Source: Hofstenia miamia (Eukaryota; Xenacoelomorpha; Acoela; Hofsteniidae). Taken from it: a stretch of DNA of 23,583 nucleotides. Positions 8,680-18,882 of the stretch are shown in pieces (positions within the stretch are counted from its first letter, which is position 1; each line of letters opens with the position of its first letter). The translations under genes were made by a program, and so were the position numbers. The notes below the pieces were generated by a model. It did no database searches. It was given only the letters and a program-made list of their open reading frames with translations, and was not told the origin of the DNA. The DNA is taken from positions 321,763 through 345,345 of the forward strand of contig CABFPE010000075.1 in NCBI GenBank assembly GCA_900660155.1, written 5' to 3'.

Positions 8680-9675
8680 ACATTAAGAATGGCAAAAGTA
8701 CAGAAAATGAGGGTAGTAATCATAACAGTGTCGACAAATTAAGACATCCCTGGACACCTATGAGAAGCATGCATGCAAACTGAAAACATCTTCCCCTGGG
8801 AGAAAACAGCAAAAGGTACAACCATCCCAGAATTAATATGATTCAATCTACAAATAGACTACTGGGTGCAAATCTACAGAAAAATGGTAGACCCATGCAT
8901 CATGATCAACCTTTATAAAAAAACAAAAATGATCAAGCTAATGGCAGACACAGATGGCATAGAGAAGGCCAACACTCTATTTATAAAATGTAGTCTGACA
9001 CAATGGCAAGAGCATCTACAACAGATCCAAAAGATATGGAAAAAAATGAAACTGCAACAAAAAGCAGAGGAGAGTTGGCCAGAAATAAAAATCGAGGCGC
9101 CATCATGGAAATTCCACAACTTGGGAGAGATAGCATTAACAGAGGTGAACAAAGCCTATGAGCTAAACATGAAAAAAGACTTCAAACAGTTAATATTTGA
9201 AGAGAAGAATGCACCAGAAATACACTACAGAACAATGGCTTGGATATTAGCAATATTTACAACTGAAGAAGCAGAACTGAAACTTCTGATCTCATGGCAC
9301 ATCCAACATAAGCTAGCAAAAGCAAAAAAATTTGAAATCAATACATAAACAAAAAACTGGTTATTAAATGGTCATATTGGAAGGTTGGAGTCACCAAATA
9401 GATCAGAGAAGCCAGTACAGATATGGAAAAATACTCAGCCAAATGCTAATGACTGAGAGCCCAATGGGAAAATGTTGATAATAGATATAGCAAACAAGAT
9501 TGGGATATGTCTGAGCGAAATTATGATATTTGATGAACCCATGAAGAAATATATGTGGGGAGCAACATCTGAAACATGAATGAAGCAAATGGAACACCAA
9601 CTGTGGATAAAGACAAGAAAAATCATCAAATGGAAACTAGCAAGCACAGAAGAAATCAGTAATACAAAAGAATGT
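8680..9675 (+). pseudogene. ORF3 middle part, helical, unknown function
   Basis: Same frame as the N-terminal part, with several stops (for example near 8740, 8761 and 8838). The cleanest open piece is 8866-9348. It is Lys/Glu/Trp-rich and looks mostly helical: QIYRKMVDPC, EKANTLFIKC, TQWQEHLQQIQKIWKKMK, KAYELNMKKDFKQLIFEEKN, YRTMAWILAIFTTEEAE. Element 2 has clear counterparts at about 17700-18370 (RMMAWILAIFTTEDK). At 9472-9558 a stretch reading DIANKIGICLSEI then EPMKKYMWGA is kept in element 2 as EIANKAGIYPNEV and MKKYMWGA. Its spacing loosely resembles a helix-turn-helix but that is weak. A frameshift near 9675 moves the frame to the C-terminal part. Confidence 0.55.
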
Positions 9676-11166
9676 GCAGAAAATCCTCAAATGTGAAATG
9701 GAAAGATACAAATGAGACAGCCCACACTGTACATTCACAAAAATTATACGAAGTGTGGAAATGATGAAATGAGGAGGAATAATGGAACCAGTGGAGGTCT
9801 GTGAGATGGACATGAAAACACAAGCAGAAATGATGGAAGATGAGAAGTTGTTAACATCCTCACAACTACTGTTATCTCCCAAAACTCAGCAGACAATCAA
9901 TAAGATAAACATAGAAAAGTGGGGAGAAATCAGCCCAGTGAGAACAATAGAATGGATAGACACTGATGATGAACAGTTCTTAGTTGAGATTAAACTCACT
10001 AGAGAAGCCAGAGAAATCAAAGAGAGGAACTTCCAAAATATCAGAGAACAACAAATGGTGGCAACAATGAAGCTCATGTTCATGGAAGCATTTACACAAA
10101 TGGAACTGGAAGAATTGTTAGAGCCATACAACCAGTTCGCAGTAGATGTTGAATGTATAACAGCAAGAATAGACATCAAAGAAGAAATATGGTTAAAACT
10201 AAGTAGAAGGGGACTGACACAAGCATTCTGGAATACCATCCTGGAAGCAAAAATGAACTACCCTGCAACAATAGGCTTAGCAATGGAAGGTTCATACCCA
10301 CACATTGAAAGACAAATTGAAACAAAGATCCTGATCTGCACACCACCAGAGACTATTGTGATACCAATGGTCCTCCCATGCTGGAGACTACCAAAAGAAG
10401 TCGTGAAAACATTTCTTCATGAATACAAATTGTATGTGAACATGGAGAAGAAGGTGAAAGCAATAATAGAACATGACAACTACAAGAAGTTGAAAGAAAT
10501 AATGCTGAAGAATGATAACAGAGAGAGAGTATACATCAAAGGCCTGATAACGCCATATCAACTGTATACACAAGGGAGACCCATTAACATACAACTACAA
10601 GATCTTAGAAAAGAAATAGAAAGTCAGACTCCAAAAGCAATAATGCTATTCTCTGCAGTGAACAACATTCTATGGACAGACATCTGGGAGAGGAAGTATC
10701 ACTACTATGATGTGACAAAAAGGGTTAAAATTGTTATGATGATGTGAATCAATAAGAACAATCCCAACAACATAACTGAACAAGAATTAAGAGACAACAT
10801 TAGCTTCTTTTATAAAGATGTAGTGAACACCCACAGTCTAAGAAATGTATTCATGTTCTTCTACCCAGACAATCAAATCAGAGAAGATTTAGCTCATACA
10901 AGCAGGGCTGATGCACACATGACATTGATGATAGGAATTAAAGGGATACAACTATATCACAAATACTATGAACTAAGAGAGATCATGCCAATAGCAGAAG
11001 AAATTTGAGAGACAAAATTCCTAAAATATGCTAATACACTGACAACCAAAAAAGTTGAATTTGAAGAAACCATGTGGGCTGACCAACAGGTGGAATCAAT
11101 AATCCAGAAGGCGGACACTTTGGTACATGGAGAGCAAGCTGTGCTAAAAATAATGCAAGCTGAGGA
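9676..11166 (+). pseudogene. ORF3 C-terminal part, longest open piece 9782-10747
   Basis: From about 9680 the coding frame matches element 2 18680-18882 (CTFTKII, SVEMMK, MEPVEVCEM). The 321-codon open piece 9782-10747 is acidic at first (TIEWIDTDDEQFLVEIKLTR), then helical (LMFMEAFTQMELEELLEPYN), then has a hydrophobic stretch TIVIPMVLPCWRLP, too short and mixed for a clear membrane anchor, and a basic C-terminal part. After TGA 10745-10747 the frame continues: 10823-11008 (LRNVFMFFYPDNQ, LMIGIKGIQLYHKYYELRE), another TGA, and codons up to the 3' LTR at 11171. No homologous domain comes to mind. It is not envelope-like. The last 1.3 kb has no second copy in the window to compare with. Confidence 0.55.
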
Positions 11167-11394
11167 GTTGTGTAGCATCATCCAAAACAAATATAAAATA
11201 AACTGCAAATGTTCAGCAGAGTGAGAATAAGATCAAAAAAATGATGATTATAAATATTGTATTTAGATCAATTAGATTAATTTAGATTTATTTGTATTAT
11301 GCAACCAAGGTATAACATGTGTCAAAAAAGAGAGATTAGTATTGGTCAATAAAAATACTTTTGCCAAAAAGAGGGGGCAAAATCACTTCCATTA

Positions 11395-11540
11395 TTTTTA
11401 GCTGCCATCTTGGCAGAAGAAAAGTTAAATTTGAAATCAACAGGTACTTTTCTGGATTTACTATAAATACAAATTAAACATTGTAAGCAATTGATAAAGA
11501 ATTTTATTCAGAATTCTTATTTTGTTCTACTCTAAGGTTT
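11395..11540 (+). repeat. Direct repeat, copy before the N gap
   Basis: This segment, from TTTTTAGCTGCCATC to CTCTAAGGTTT, is nearly identical to 11562-11708 after the gap. The few differences cluster just after the YY1-like site. It contains a YY1-like site (11401-11414) and a TATA box (11462-11469). Confidence 0.9.
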
Positions 11541-11561
11541 NNNNNNNNNNNNNNNNNNNNN
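11541..11561. other. Assembly gap of 21 N
   Basis: A run of 21 N. Because both edges carry the same 146-bp LTR segment, the gap most likely joins two overlapping reads or haplotypes that were not merged, and may not represent missing DNA. Confidence 0.95.
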
Positions 11562-11708
11562 TTTTTAGCCGCCATCTTGGCAGACAAGAAGGTTAAATTT
11601 GAAATCAACAGGTACTTTTCTGGATTTACTATAAATACAAATTAAACATTGTAAGCAATTGATAAAGAATTTTATTCAGAATTCTTATTTTGTTCTACTC
11701 TAAGGTTT
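11562..11708 (+). repeat. Direct repeat, copy after the N gap
   Basis: Counterpart of 11395-11540, one base longer, with YY1-like GCCGCCATCTTGGC at 11568-11581 and TATAAATA at 11630-11637. The LTR then continues normally to 12486. Confidence 0.9.
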
Positions 11709-12486
11709 GAATATTTAATATGATGTCAAGCTAATTGAGTGGTGTTTAGTAGTGGTCTGGATCCATCACAGAGAATGATTCAAGGGTCCCTGTGCCAGAC
11801 TATGAAAGTGCACATAAGTTAGGTATAGGGGTTTTCTCTTGATTAGCTGACTAGCATTTCATTACTACATGTATTAAAATAATTAACTGTCAACAAACAG
11901 TTGGATGACTAAAACCTAGGAAATATATTAATACTATTTTAGATCCAAATTAATGACCCATAAATGACTGATAAAGTGACTGTGCATGTATTAAATTATA
12001 AATGTAAGTTAGGAAGCTGCTCAAAACTAATATATTTAGAATTGTCAATATATTTTGGTAATGGCTACATGTAGTGTCAAATGAGCAGCTAGTAACAAGT
12101 CAGGTTGTGAAGAGATAGAACACTTTTACAAAATAGAGTTTAAGTCGAATCATGTCATGTCTTGAGTATACACTGAGCTAGGATAGGGTTCACATAAATT
12201 GTATCAATGAGCTGAGTTGTGGCACTCAACAAAACAGAATATCAAAGGAAGTGGTGAAACTGGATGTGGAGATCAGCTTCAGGCGGACAGCCATTGTCGA
12301 TCATTGGATAGATTACCGCATGGCTTCATCACCTAAATAGTGAATCGTTAATTCTGGTTTATTTTATGTTAATAGAAACAACAGCCAAGCAGAATGTAAT
12401 AGGTGAATCCCTACCCACAGAAATATGACTAGTGTTATGCAGTAACAGGAGAGAAACAGTAATAATCCCTGGTAGAGGATGTTACA

Positions 12487-12669
12487 ATACTGTGAGGCTA
12501 CTTCACCTAAATAGTGATGGTTAAATTGTCTATTAATAACAGTTAATGGAAATGGTTAACAAGAAATTGAAGCAGTGAAAGATCATTGGATCTCTACCCA
12601 CTAGATCACCCCTTGAACAAATAGATAGATTTGAGTAAACAGATGTCAAGCCTGGTAGGAGATGCTCCA
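12487..12669 (+). repeat. LTR remnant of element 2
   Basis: Right after the end of LTR B the sequence re-enters LTR-like DNA: CTGTGAGGCTACTTCACCTAA matches the LTR C region around 16070-16090, and it runs to CCTGGTAGGAGATGCTCCA, a decayed version of the LTR 3' end. Element 1 therefore appears to sit inside this LTR. The upstream part of the LTR is not in the window. Confidence 0.75.
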
Positions 12670-13016
12670 ATACAGGCCACAATTGCAACCAATGCAAGCA
12701 TATATGAAAAAGCAGCCCTGCATGTGGAGGCGCCAACATGGAGAATCAACTTTAAAACGCAAAAGCAACTAAAAGCTTTGAAGAAAACAAACCAGAAAAA
12801 GTAATTAAACTCAGGACAAAGGATGTAAGAACTAGAAAAATATAAGAAAAGGACTTGAAATGCTACAATTGAGACAGAATGGCCACAGGAAGCCAGATTG
12901 TAAAAATCAGATAAACAATAGTAGAAGAAGATGCATACTATGAGGATGAAGACTTAATAGATTCAGAAAGAGAGATGGACAAAGAAGTACAAGCAGAAGA
13001 AGAATAGGAAAACTAA
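12670..13016 (+). pseudogene. gag: gag C-terminal remnant of element 2
   Basis: Directly after the LTR remnant the sequence aligns with element 1 from about 2725, so PBS, leader and most of gag are deleted. The zinc-knuckle region is recognisable near 12850-12905 (KCYN, then GHRKPDC in a shifted frame) but is broken by TGA and an indel. An acidic tail follows, and then GGAAAAC at 13007-13013 directly before TAA. Confidence 0.7.
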
Positions 13017-13300
13017 GAATAGCATCAACTCCACAAAAACTGAGCACCAATTATTATACTAACAAACCTGGACAATTTAAATACAATTACAGTGGTGTTT
13101 AATGGAGTGATTATGAAGGTGATGATCAATGCAGGGGCAGCAACCTCCATAATTACAAATGAGTGTGCAATGAAATTGGGATTTAAATTTGAGAACCTGT
13201 AGAAATCCAATAAATGATTAATTAACACTTTTGGAGAGTACATTAATACTAAAGGAGTAATAAATTTGGTGCAAATGAGGATAAAATCTAATGTCAGACT
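13017..13300 (+). pseudogene. Protease remnant of element 2
   Basis: Aligns with the first part of the element 1 protease (TNLDNLNTITV, FNGVIMKVMI, TSIITNECAMKLGF). The active-site triplet reads N-A-G, with Asn at 13128-13130; the Gly is normal for the family but the catalytic Asp is absent, as in element 1. The frame carries stops near 13200-13220. At about 13290 it jumps to the protease-RT linker, losing the C-terminal half of the domain. Confidence 0.72.
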
Positions 13301-14240
13301 AATTTGGAAGTTGATAGATAATGAAGATGGATTGAGTAATTTGCAAGGTTGATTCAAGGACAAGCAAATGAAAGTGCAAAGTAAACCACATGGCCAACTC
13401 AAGGGTGAGTGGATGAACACCATCAAAGTGATGAGTAGTCCCAAAAGCCAATTCAATTGCATAGGGACAAAAGCCAAAGCAGAACAAGAGGACTTTAAAA
13501 TACCCAAAATATAGGATGAAGACTAACAATATCTGGAAGAGCATGAGATAAAGCATCTGAAATTTGTTGGAGAGACATAGAAGAATATTCAATTACAGAG
13601 AGATTAGTTTGGGACAAACAATAGGAGAAACACACAAAATAGTGGCAACAACAGGTAAACCAATAAAACTACTGGTGAGAAGAGTACTGGAACAATTGAA
13701 GGAGAAGTACAACCAAATACTGAACAAGTTAATTGACAATAAAATAATCTGACCAAGCAAGAGTCCATACACAGTCCCAAAGGTGTTCATGAACAAGGGA
13801 ACAAATACAGGTTGAGCATAAATTTTCTGAAGCTGAATGAAGTGATGAAAAAGACTCATACCCATTTCCAAGAATAGAGGATACACTTTATGAAGCAAGT
13901 AAGCACAAATATTTCATGTCAATAGATTTGTGTAAAGCATACTGTCAGGTAAAGATGGAAGAAGAAGACATTGAGAAGACAGCATTCATAATATCATATG
14001 GCCTATATGAGTGGATTTTTGGAGGACAAGTCAGGAATAGTATCCAGATGGATCAAATATTTAAATGAATTTACATTTAAAATAGAACACAGAAAGGGAA
14101 ACCTACACAGTAATGTGGACTTCTGGACATCATTACCTGAATACCAGTGGGACATGGCAAAATTGGATGGAGAAAAAAACAGTTTTAGTTTCTGCCCTAC
14201 ATGGAGTACAAAAATTTTCCAGAGATGAATGTAGACAAAA
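13301..14240 (+). pseudogene. pol: Linker, RT and RNase H remnant of element 2
   Basis: The linker keeps FKG-type units (FKDKQMK, GQLKGEWMNTIKV, SSPKSQFNC). RT lead-in is RHRRIFNYREISLGQTIGE and includes the ILNKLIDNKII stretch that element 1 has lost. Motif A survives as SIDLCKAYCQVKME (about 13920-13960). At about 14020 the sequence jumps from GLYEW to the RNase H end (RKGNLHSNVDFWTSL), so RT motifs B and C and most of RNase H are deleted. Several stops and frameshifts are present. Confidence 0.75.
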
Positions 14241-15115
14241 GGGGCCAAGCAGTATTACCAATAATGGTAACAGAAGAAATAATGGAAATAGAGATCATAC
14301 AAAAACAGAGAGATGATATAATACTGAATGAGATCATTGAAAAAATAAGAGAAACTAACAAATACTGTTGAAGATAACAGGGAGCTATTATGGAAGATAC
14401 AAGTGGAAGATGAACAAAAATGTGCTCATGTATGTCAAAGCACAATGTAATAGAATATCAATCTCAGAGTACTATAAAAGAGAACTCATATGGAGAATAC
14501 ATGAGAAAGAGCATCTAGGGATCACACAAATAGAGAAGCCATTTAACCCCAGATACATCTCAGTAGCAGTCAGAAGAGTAATGGAAGACATAATAAATAA
14601 ATGCACAACTTGCCTACTAAATAATAAACAGCATTTCCCAGAACAAAGAGCACCCACAGAAAAAATAATTGCAACACAGCCCAATGAGATAGTACATATA
14701 GATCTGGCTATGCTATCCAGAGATGAAAAGGGCTACCAGTACTTATTAGTAATGGTCAACAATTTTACAAAATATGTGAGGATGATACCAATGGAGAGCA
14801 CAACAGCAAAAAAGACAGCAGAGATAGTAATGAAGGAGTGGATCTTAAAATTTAGACTGATGGAAACAATAATAATGGACAAGGGACCCCAATTCAAAAG
14901 CAGATTTTCACAAGAAATGGCAAAACTACTGGAGTGAACTATGCATACCACCCACAGGCCAATGGGAAAGTGAAAAGGTTAAATTGAACACTGATAAAGC
15001 TAATAAGGGTGGCAACCACAAGAATAGGAGGTAACAAATGGAAAAAGGTGATATAAATGCTGGAGTACTTCTATAACACATCAGTGAATTCCACAACAGG
15101 GATAACACCATTTAA
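14241..15115 (+). pseudogene. Integrase of element 2, 5' part
   Basis: The best open piece is 14368-14937. The HHCC zinc-binding part is kept (HEKEHLG, later NKCTTC). Of the core, the first Asp (VHIDLAML) and the second (IIMDKGPQ) remain. After a frame break at the TGA at 14936-14938, the third acidic residue is replaced by Lys at 14973-14975, so it could not be catalytic. The gene is interrupted at 15115 by a solo LTR and resumes at 16256. Confidence 0.82.
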
Positions 15116-16251
15116 TGTAGCATTATCCAAACAAAATTAGCTGCTAAGGAAGAAAGACAACAAAAAGGACTTAAGATTGAATTTGGATATGATTTAAAAT
15201 GTATTATGAAATCTAGTATCATCTTAATTTATTATGTATATTGCAACCAAGAAACAACAGTGCAATTTAGTATGAATTAGCATTTGTTGATATTATGATT
15301 CTGACCAAATGAAGGGGGCAAAGTCACTTTCAATATTTTTAGCTGCCATCTTGGCAGAGGATAGATATAAATTTCAAAATCAACAGGTACTTTTTCAAGT
15401 GAATATAAATAGAATCAATTTCATTGTAACAATTGATAAAGAAATTTCTTCAGAATTCTTACACTGATTTATTGTTATAGTTTGAATATTTAATACAATG
15501 TCAAGCTAAATTAGTTGTATTTAGTAGTGGATTGGATCCATCATGGGAATGATTCTAGGTTCCTTGTGCCAAGCAACAAAAGTGCACTTAGGTTAGGAAT
15601 AGGTGTTTTTTATTCTTGATCATTATCCTACATATATTATAAATAATGAGTTGGAAATAAGGCTAGCAAGACAAACATAAGGATTTGTATTTATTTAGAT
15701 CCAAATTAATGAGGATAATGTGACCAAGCATGTATCAGTTATTAGATGTAGGATAGGAAGTTGCCACATATATAGATATCTGCATTAAATTAGTTTATTA
15801 AAGCCAATATATTTTGGTAATGGCTATACATGATATTAACTATGTGGCTAGTAACAAGTCAGGTTGCATGTACATGAAACACTTTTACAAATTACTAAGT
15901 TGAGTTGTGTTTTGTCTTGAGTATACACTGAGCTAGGATAGGGTAAACATAAGTTATATTGATGAGCTGAGAAATGGAACTCAACCAACTGGATCATATG
16001 TGAGCATGTGATACTGGATGTGGAGATTGGCCTTAGGCAGATGCCCAGTTACCAACAATTAGAAGAGATGCTGTGAGGATTCTTCACCTAAATAGTGTTC
16101 ACAATAATATCTATTAATTAAAGTTAATGGAATAAAAGACGTGGAAGTAAAGCAGTACAAAACTAGTACATCACTACCAGCAAGTACACTGCACTGGTTA
16201 TCAAGAAATAGTGAGGAGAAACAGATGAAATGCCTGGTAGAGGATGTTACA
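15116..16251 (+). mobile_element. Solo LTR (C) inserted in the integrase of element 2
   Basis: It starts TGTAGCATTATCC and ends GAGGATGTTACA. It is flanked by TTAA on both sides (15112-15115 and 16252-16255). Removing the LTR and one TTAA gives an in-frame match to element 1 (TPF-K-VMF against SPF-K-AMF), which confirms an insertion. It is divergent from LTR A and LTR B. No gene lies inside. Confidence 0.9.
15342..15411 (+). promoter_or_regulatory. LTR C core promoter: YY1-like site and TATA box
   Basis: GCTGCCATCTTGGC at 15342-15355 (one CpG lost relative to LTR A) and TATAAATA at 15404-15411, in the same arrangement as in the other LTRs. Confidence 0.5.
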
Positions 16252-17060
16252 TTAAAGTGATGTTTGGAAGAGAAGCAGCAACACCTCTATCAATGCAATA
16301 TTTCATTTATAGTGGTAAAATGGATAATGAATATGTTAAACAACTGAAAGTCCAAATCATAGGAATCCATGAGACAATGTGGCACAACATTAAAAAATCA
16401 GTGGTGAGACAACAGAGCAATTATAACAGAAAAATATATGGTCATGTGCACAAAGTAGGCTATAAAGTGTATGCATTCACACTGATAAAATTAACTGATG
16501 TAAACCAGGTCTGGAAACTAAAAACAGTTTGGTCTGATCCATACATGATTATGTAAACATTACCCAACAATGAGTACATACTAGACAATGACAGAGTATT
16601 GCACTTTCAAAACTTGAAGAGAGCAATAGCAGATATCAAAGAAATGAAGTTAGGTGACAAATCTAAGTTCAAAATAATGCACAGCAACAATAACAAGATA
16701 ATATATGAAATGAATGATTTAGATAGCCTCCCTGAGGAGAACTATGACAAGGAGTTTGAATGTGATACCAAAAATGAAATTTTAGGTAGAAGAGTAATGC
16801 CTCAAAGGACAGCAAAAAATAAAAATATATATGACCCTGAAATATTGGATTTAAATTTATTAACTGAATTTCGGAACATTGAAAAAAATGCACCAACCAT
16901 TGAGGAAGAGAATACGCAGAGAGTTAAGAGTAGAGGAGCACACAACCACCAAATGAAGAAGGAGAGGAAAGAGAGAAGCTCAACCTGAACATTGATTTGA
17001 GGGCAAAAGGGAGAAGAATGAAAAACTGATGAGTAAAAATGCAGAATGAGAAGGCATACT
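16252..17060 (+). pseudogene. Integrase of element 2, 3' part and basic tail
   Basis: Continues the integrase after the solo LTR: MFGREAATPLSMQY, NEYVKQLKVQI, KIYGHVHKVGYKV, with a TAA at 16554-16556, then LHFQNLKRAIADIKEM and on to 16988. The region after NDLDSLPEE shows that the frame extends beyond the stop seen in element 1 (LLTEFRNIEKNAPTI) into a Lys/Arg-rich tail. It joins the ORF3 lead-in with no LTR between, which makes it the empty site for solo LTR A. Confidence 0.8.
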
Positions 17061-18882
17061 AGTAGTCCCAAAAAGCCAATTCAAGGACACTGGGACAAAC
17101 AGGCACAAAGTCTCTCCCACTACGAGTCTGCACTGCTGATTCAAAGGCAAGCAGACAACTAGTGTACAGCAGCAGCAGGACAACTTTCCTTCTGGAAGTC
17201 CACAAAGCCAATTCAAGGGCAACTGGATAGAAGGAGTTTCAGGGGAAACAAAAGCAATTCAAGGCTAACAGTACTACAGAGCCCACAGCTGGTCACATGC
17301 TAACAGAGCAAACAAATGGGAACTAATTCCAAGGTTACCAAGTAGAAGGCATTAGCACAAGTTCAGAGCCCATGGAAATAGCCCATGAAAAATAGCAAAA
17401 ACAGAGAGCATAAACTTACCACTAGTGCTAGATGCAGAGAACAGGCCCATGGTAAATGTGATCATAAGCTATCTGAGAAACATGAAAAAAACATTGGAAA
17501 GGCCATATATGCAAAGTGTGGCACACATCACATTCAACAAAGACTTTACACTGTCAACAGCGCAAAATATAATGGCATATGTAGATCAAATAGTGAGCAT
17601 ACCCTAAATTAACATCAATAAGAAATATCTAACAATCATTTACAGTATATGCTAAAAGAAAAGGAGTTAAGAAGAATTTGGAAAATCAAATAGATCAAAC
17701 ATTAAGGATGTCAGGATGGCAAAGGTGCAGAAAGTACAAATAGTAATTGTTACAAAGACCACAATTGAAGAGATACTGGATTTCCTATATGAAATGTCTT
17801 TACAAGTACAAAATGTATTCTTATGGGAAAGAAAACCCACAGAAACAATGATAATGGAATTGATTAGATTCAATTTACAATTGGATTACTGAGCACAAGT
17901 ATACAGGATCATGGTGGACCCATGCACAGCAATAGACCTCAACAGTTAAATGAAAATGATTTAAGTGACGATGTATTAAGAAGGGGTAGAGAAGGCTAAC
18001 ACATTCTTTATAAAGTGCAAAATGGCAAGAACATCTAAAGCAAATAGAAAAAGTGTGCAAAACTATGAAGCTGGAAATGAAGATGGCAGAGGAATGGCCA
18101 TCAATATTAATTGAGGAATCATCAAGGAATACCATAGGACAATTGAGGTAGCATTATCTGAGATAAACCAGGCATACATACTAAATTTGAAAAAAGATTT
18201 CAAAAGTCTAGTTTACAAGGAAAAGAACATAGTGGAAATACAACTCAGAATGATGGCATGGATACTAGCAATCTTCACAACAGAAGACAAATAACAAAAA
18301 CCGCCGATTTCTAGAAGAGTAAAAAAAAGTTAACAAAAGCAAAAAGATTTGAAATCACCCTATCACCCATAAATACTAACACAAAGAGCTGGCTTTTAAA
18401 AGGACATGTTGAGAAAATTGAATTGCCAGACAAAATGCAAAAGCCAATGCAACTAATAGAGAGACTAATAAGCCAAGTAATCATCAACCATAGCTCAATG
18501 GGAAAAATATCAATAGTGGAGATAGCCAACAAAGCAGGGATCTACCCAAATGAAGTATCAATTTTTGATGAATAAATGAAAAAATACATGTGGGGTGCAA
18601 TGTTGGAAATGCAATTGAAACAACAACAGAGACAACCATGGATAACAACTAGAAAGATCATAAGAGGAAAATAGTAAGCATGGCAGATATAGTTCAAATG
18701 ATCAAAGATAAAAATGTACATCCAATAATAATGGGACAAATGAAAAGATATGAAAAAGAGAGCCCAAGATGCACATTTACCAAAATAATAAAAAGTGCAG
18801 AAATGATGAGAAAAGGTGGTATAACAGAACCTGTTGAAATATGTGAGATGATTACCAAGACAAAACAAGAGATGTGAGATGC
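17061..18882 (+). pseudogene. ORF3 of element 2, decayed and 3' truncated
   Basis: Starts with the five FKG-type units and follows ORF3 of element 1 through its first two thirds. Matching stretches: TLERPYMQSV, FTLSTAQNIMAYVDQI, MVDPCTAIDL, EKANTFFIKC, LNLKKDFKSLVYKEKN, RMMAWILAIFTTED, ANKAGIYPNEVSIFDE, MKKYMWGA, and in 18680-18877 CTFTKIIKSAEMM and ITEPVEICEM. It has more stops and frameshifts than element 1, and about 200 bp around 18640-18870 is the cleanest. The remaining 1.3 kb of ORF3 and the 3' LTR are lost at the break at 18882/18883. Confidence 0.7.

Larger units (their letters stand above)
679..12486 (+). mobile_element. Element 1: Ty3/gypsy-type LTR retrotransposon with an extra 3' ORF
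   Basis: Order: truncated 5' LTR (679-1235), PBS, gag, protease, RT, RNase H, integrase, ORF3, 3' LTR (11171-12486). Integrase downstream of RT/RNase H is the Ty3/gypsy arrangement. The two flanking LTRs pair with each other: a hand comparison of 679-1235 with 11931-12486 gives about 25 mismatches (about 95% identity), many of them transitions. The LTR at 6763-7823 is clearly more different and is a later solo insertion. Without it the internal region is about 8.9 kb, long for gag-pol alone because of ORF3. Stops and frameshifts in every gene make this copy non-autonomous. The upstream target-site duplication cannot be seen because the 5' LTR is cut at 678/679. Confidence 0.9.
11171..12486 (+). 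repeat. 3' LTR (B) of element 1, containing an assembly gap
   Basis: It starts TGTAGCATCATCC directly after GAGGAGTTG and ends GAGGATGTTACA. No strong polypurine tract precedes it; TGAGGAG is the only purine-rich stretch. The part from 11931 pairs with the truncated 5' LTR at about 95%. About 146 bp are repeated on both sides of the N run, so the true LTR is probably about 1.15 kb. The first half cannot be compared with the 5' LTR, which lacks it. No gene is inside. Confidence 0.88.
12487..18882 (+). mobile_element. Element 2: older, deleted relative of element 1
   Basis: Starts with a remnant of its own LTR and continues through gag tail, protease, RT, RNase H, integrase and two thirds of ORF3 in the same order and orientation as element 1. 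Compared with element 1 it has lost the PBS and most of gag, part of protease, the RT core and the end of ORF3, and it carries many more stops. It is split by the solo LTR at 15116-16251. Its 3' end is cut at 18882 by an inverted LTR. It is useful as an independent copy for testing which frames were coding. Confidence 0.88.

Noticed and set aside
7825..11166. ORF3 as an envelope gene
   Set aside because: No signal peptide, furin-like site, fusion peptide or convincing membrane anchor could be seen; the sequence is charged and cytosolic in character.
11150..11170. A clear polypurine tract before the 3' LTR
   Set aside because: Only a short TGAGGAG is present, too weak to annotate with confidence.
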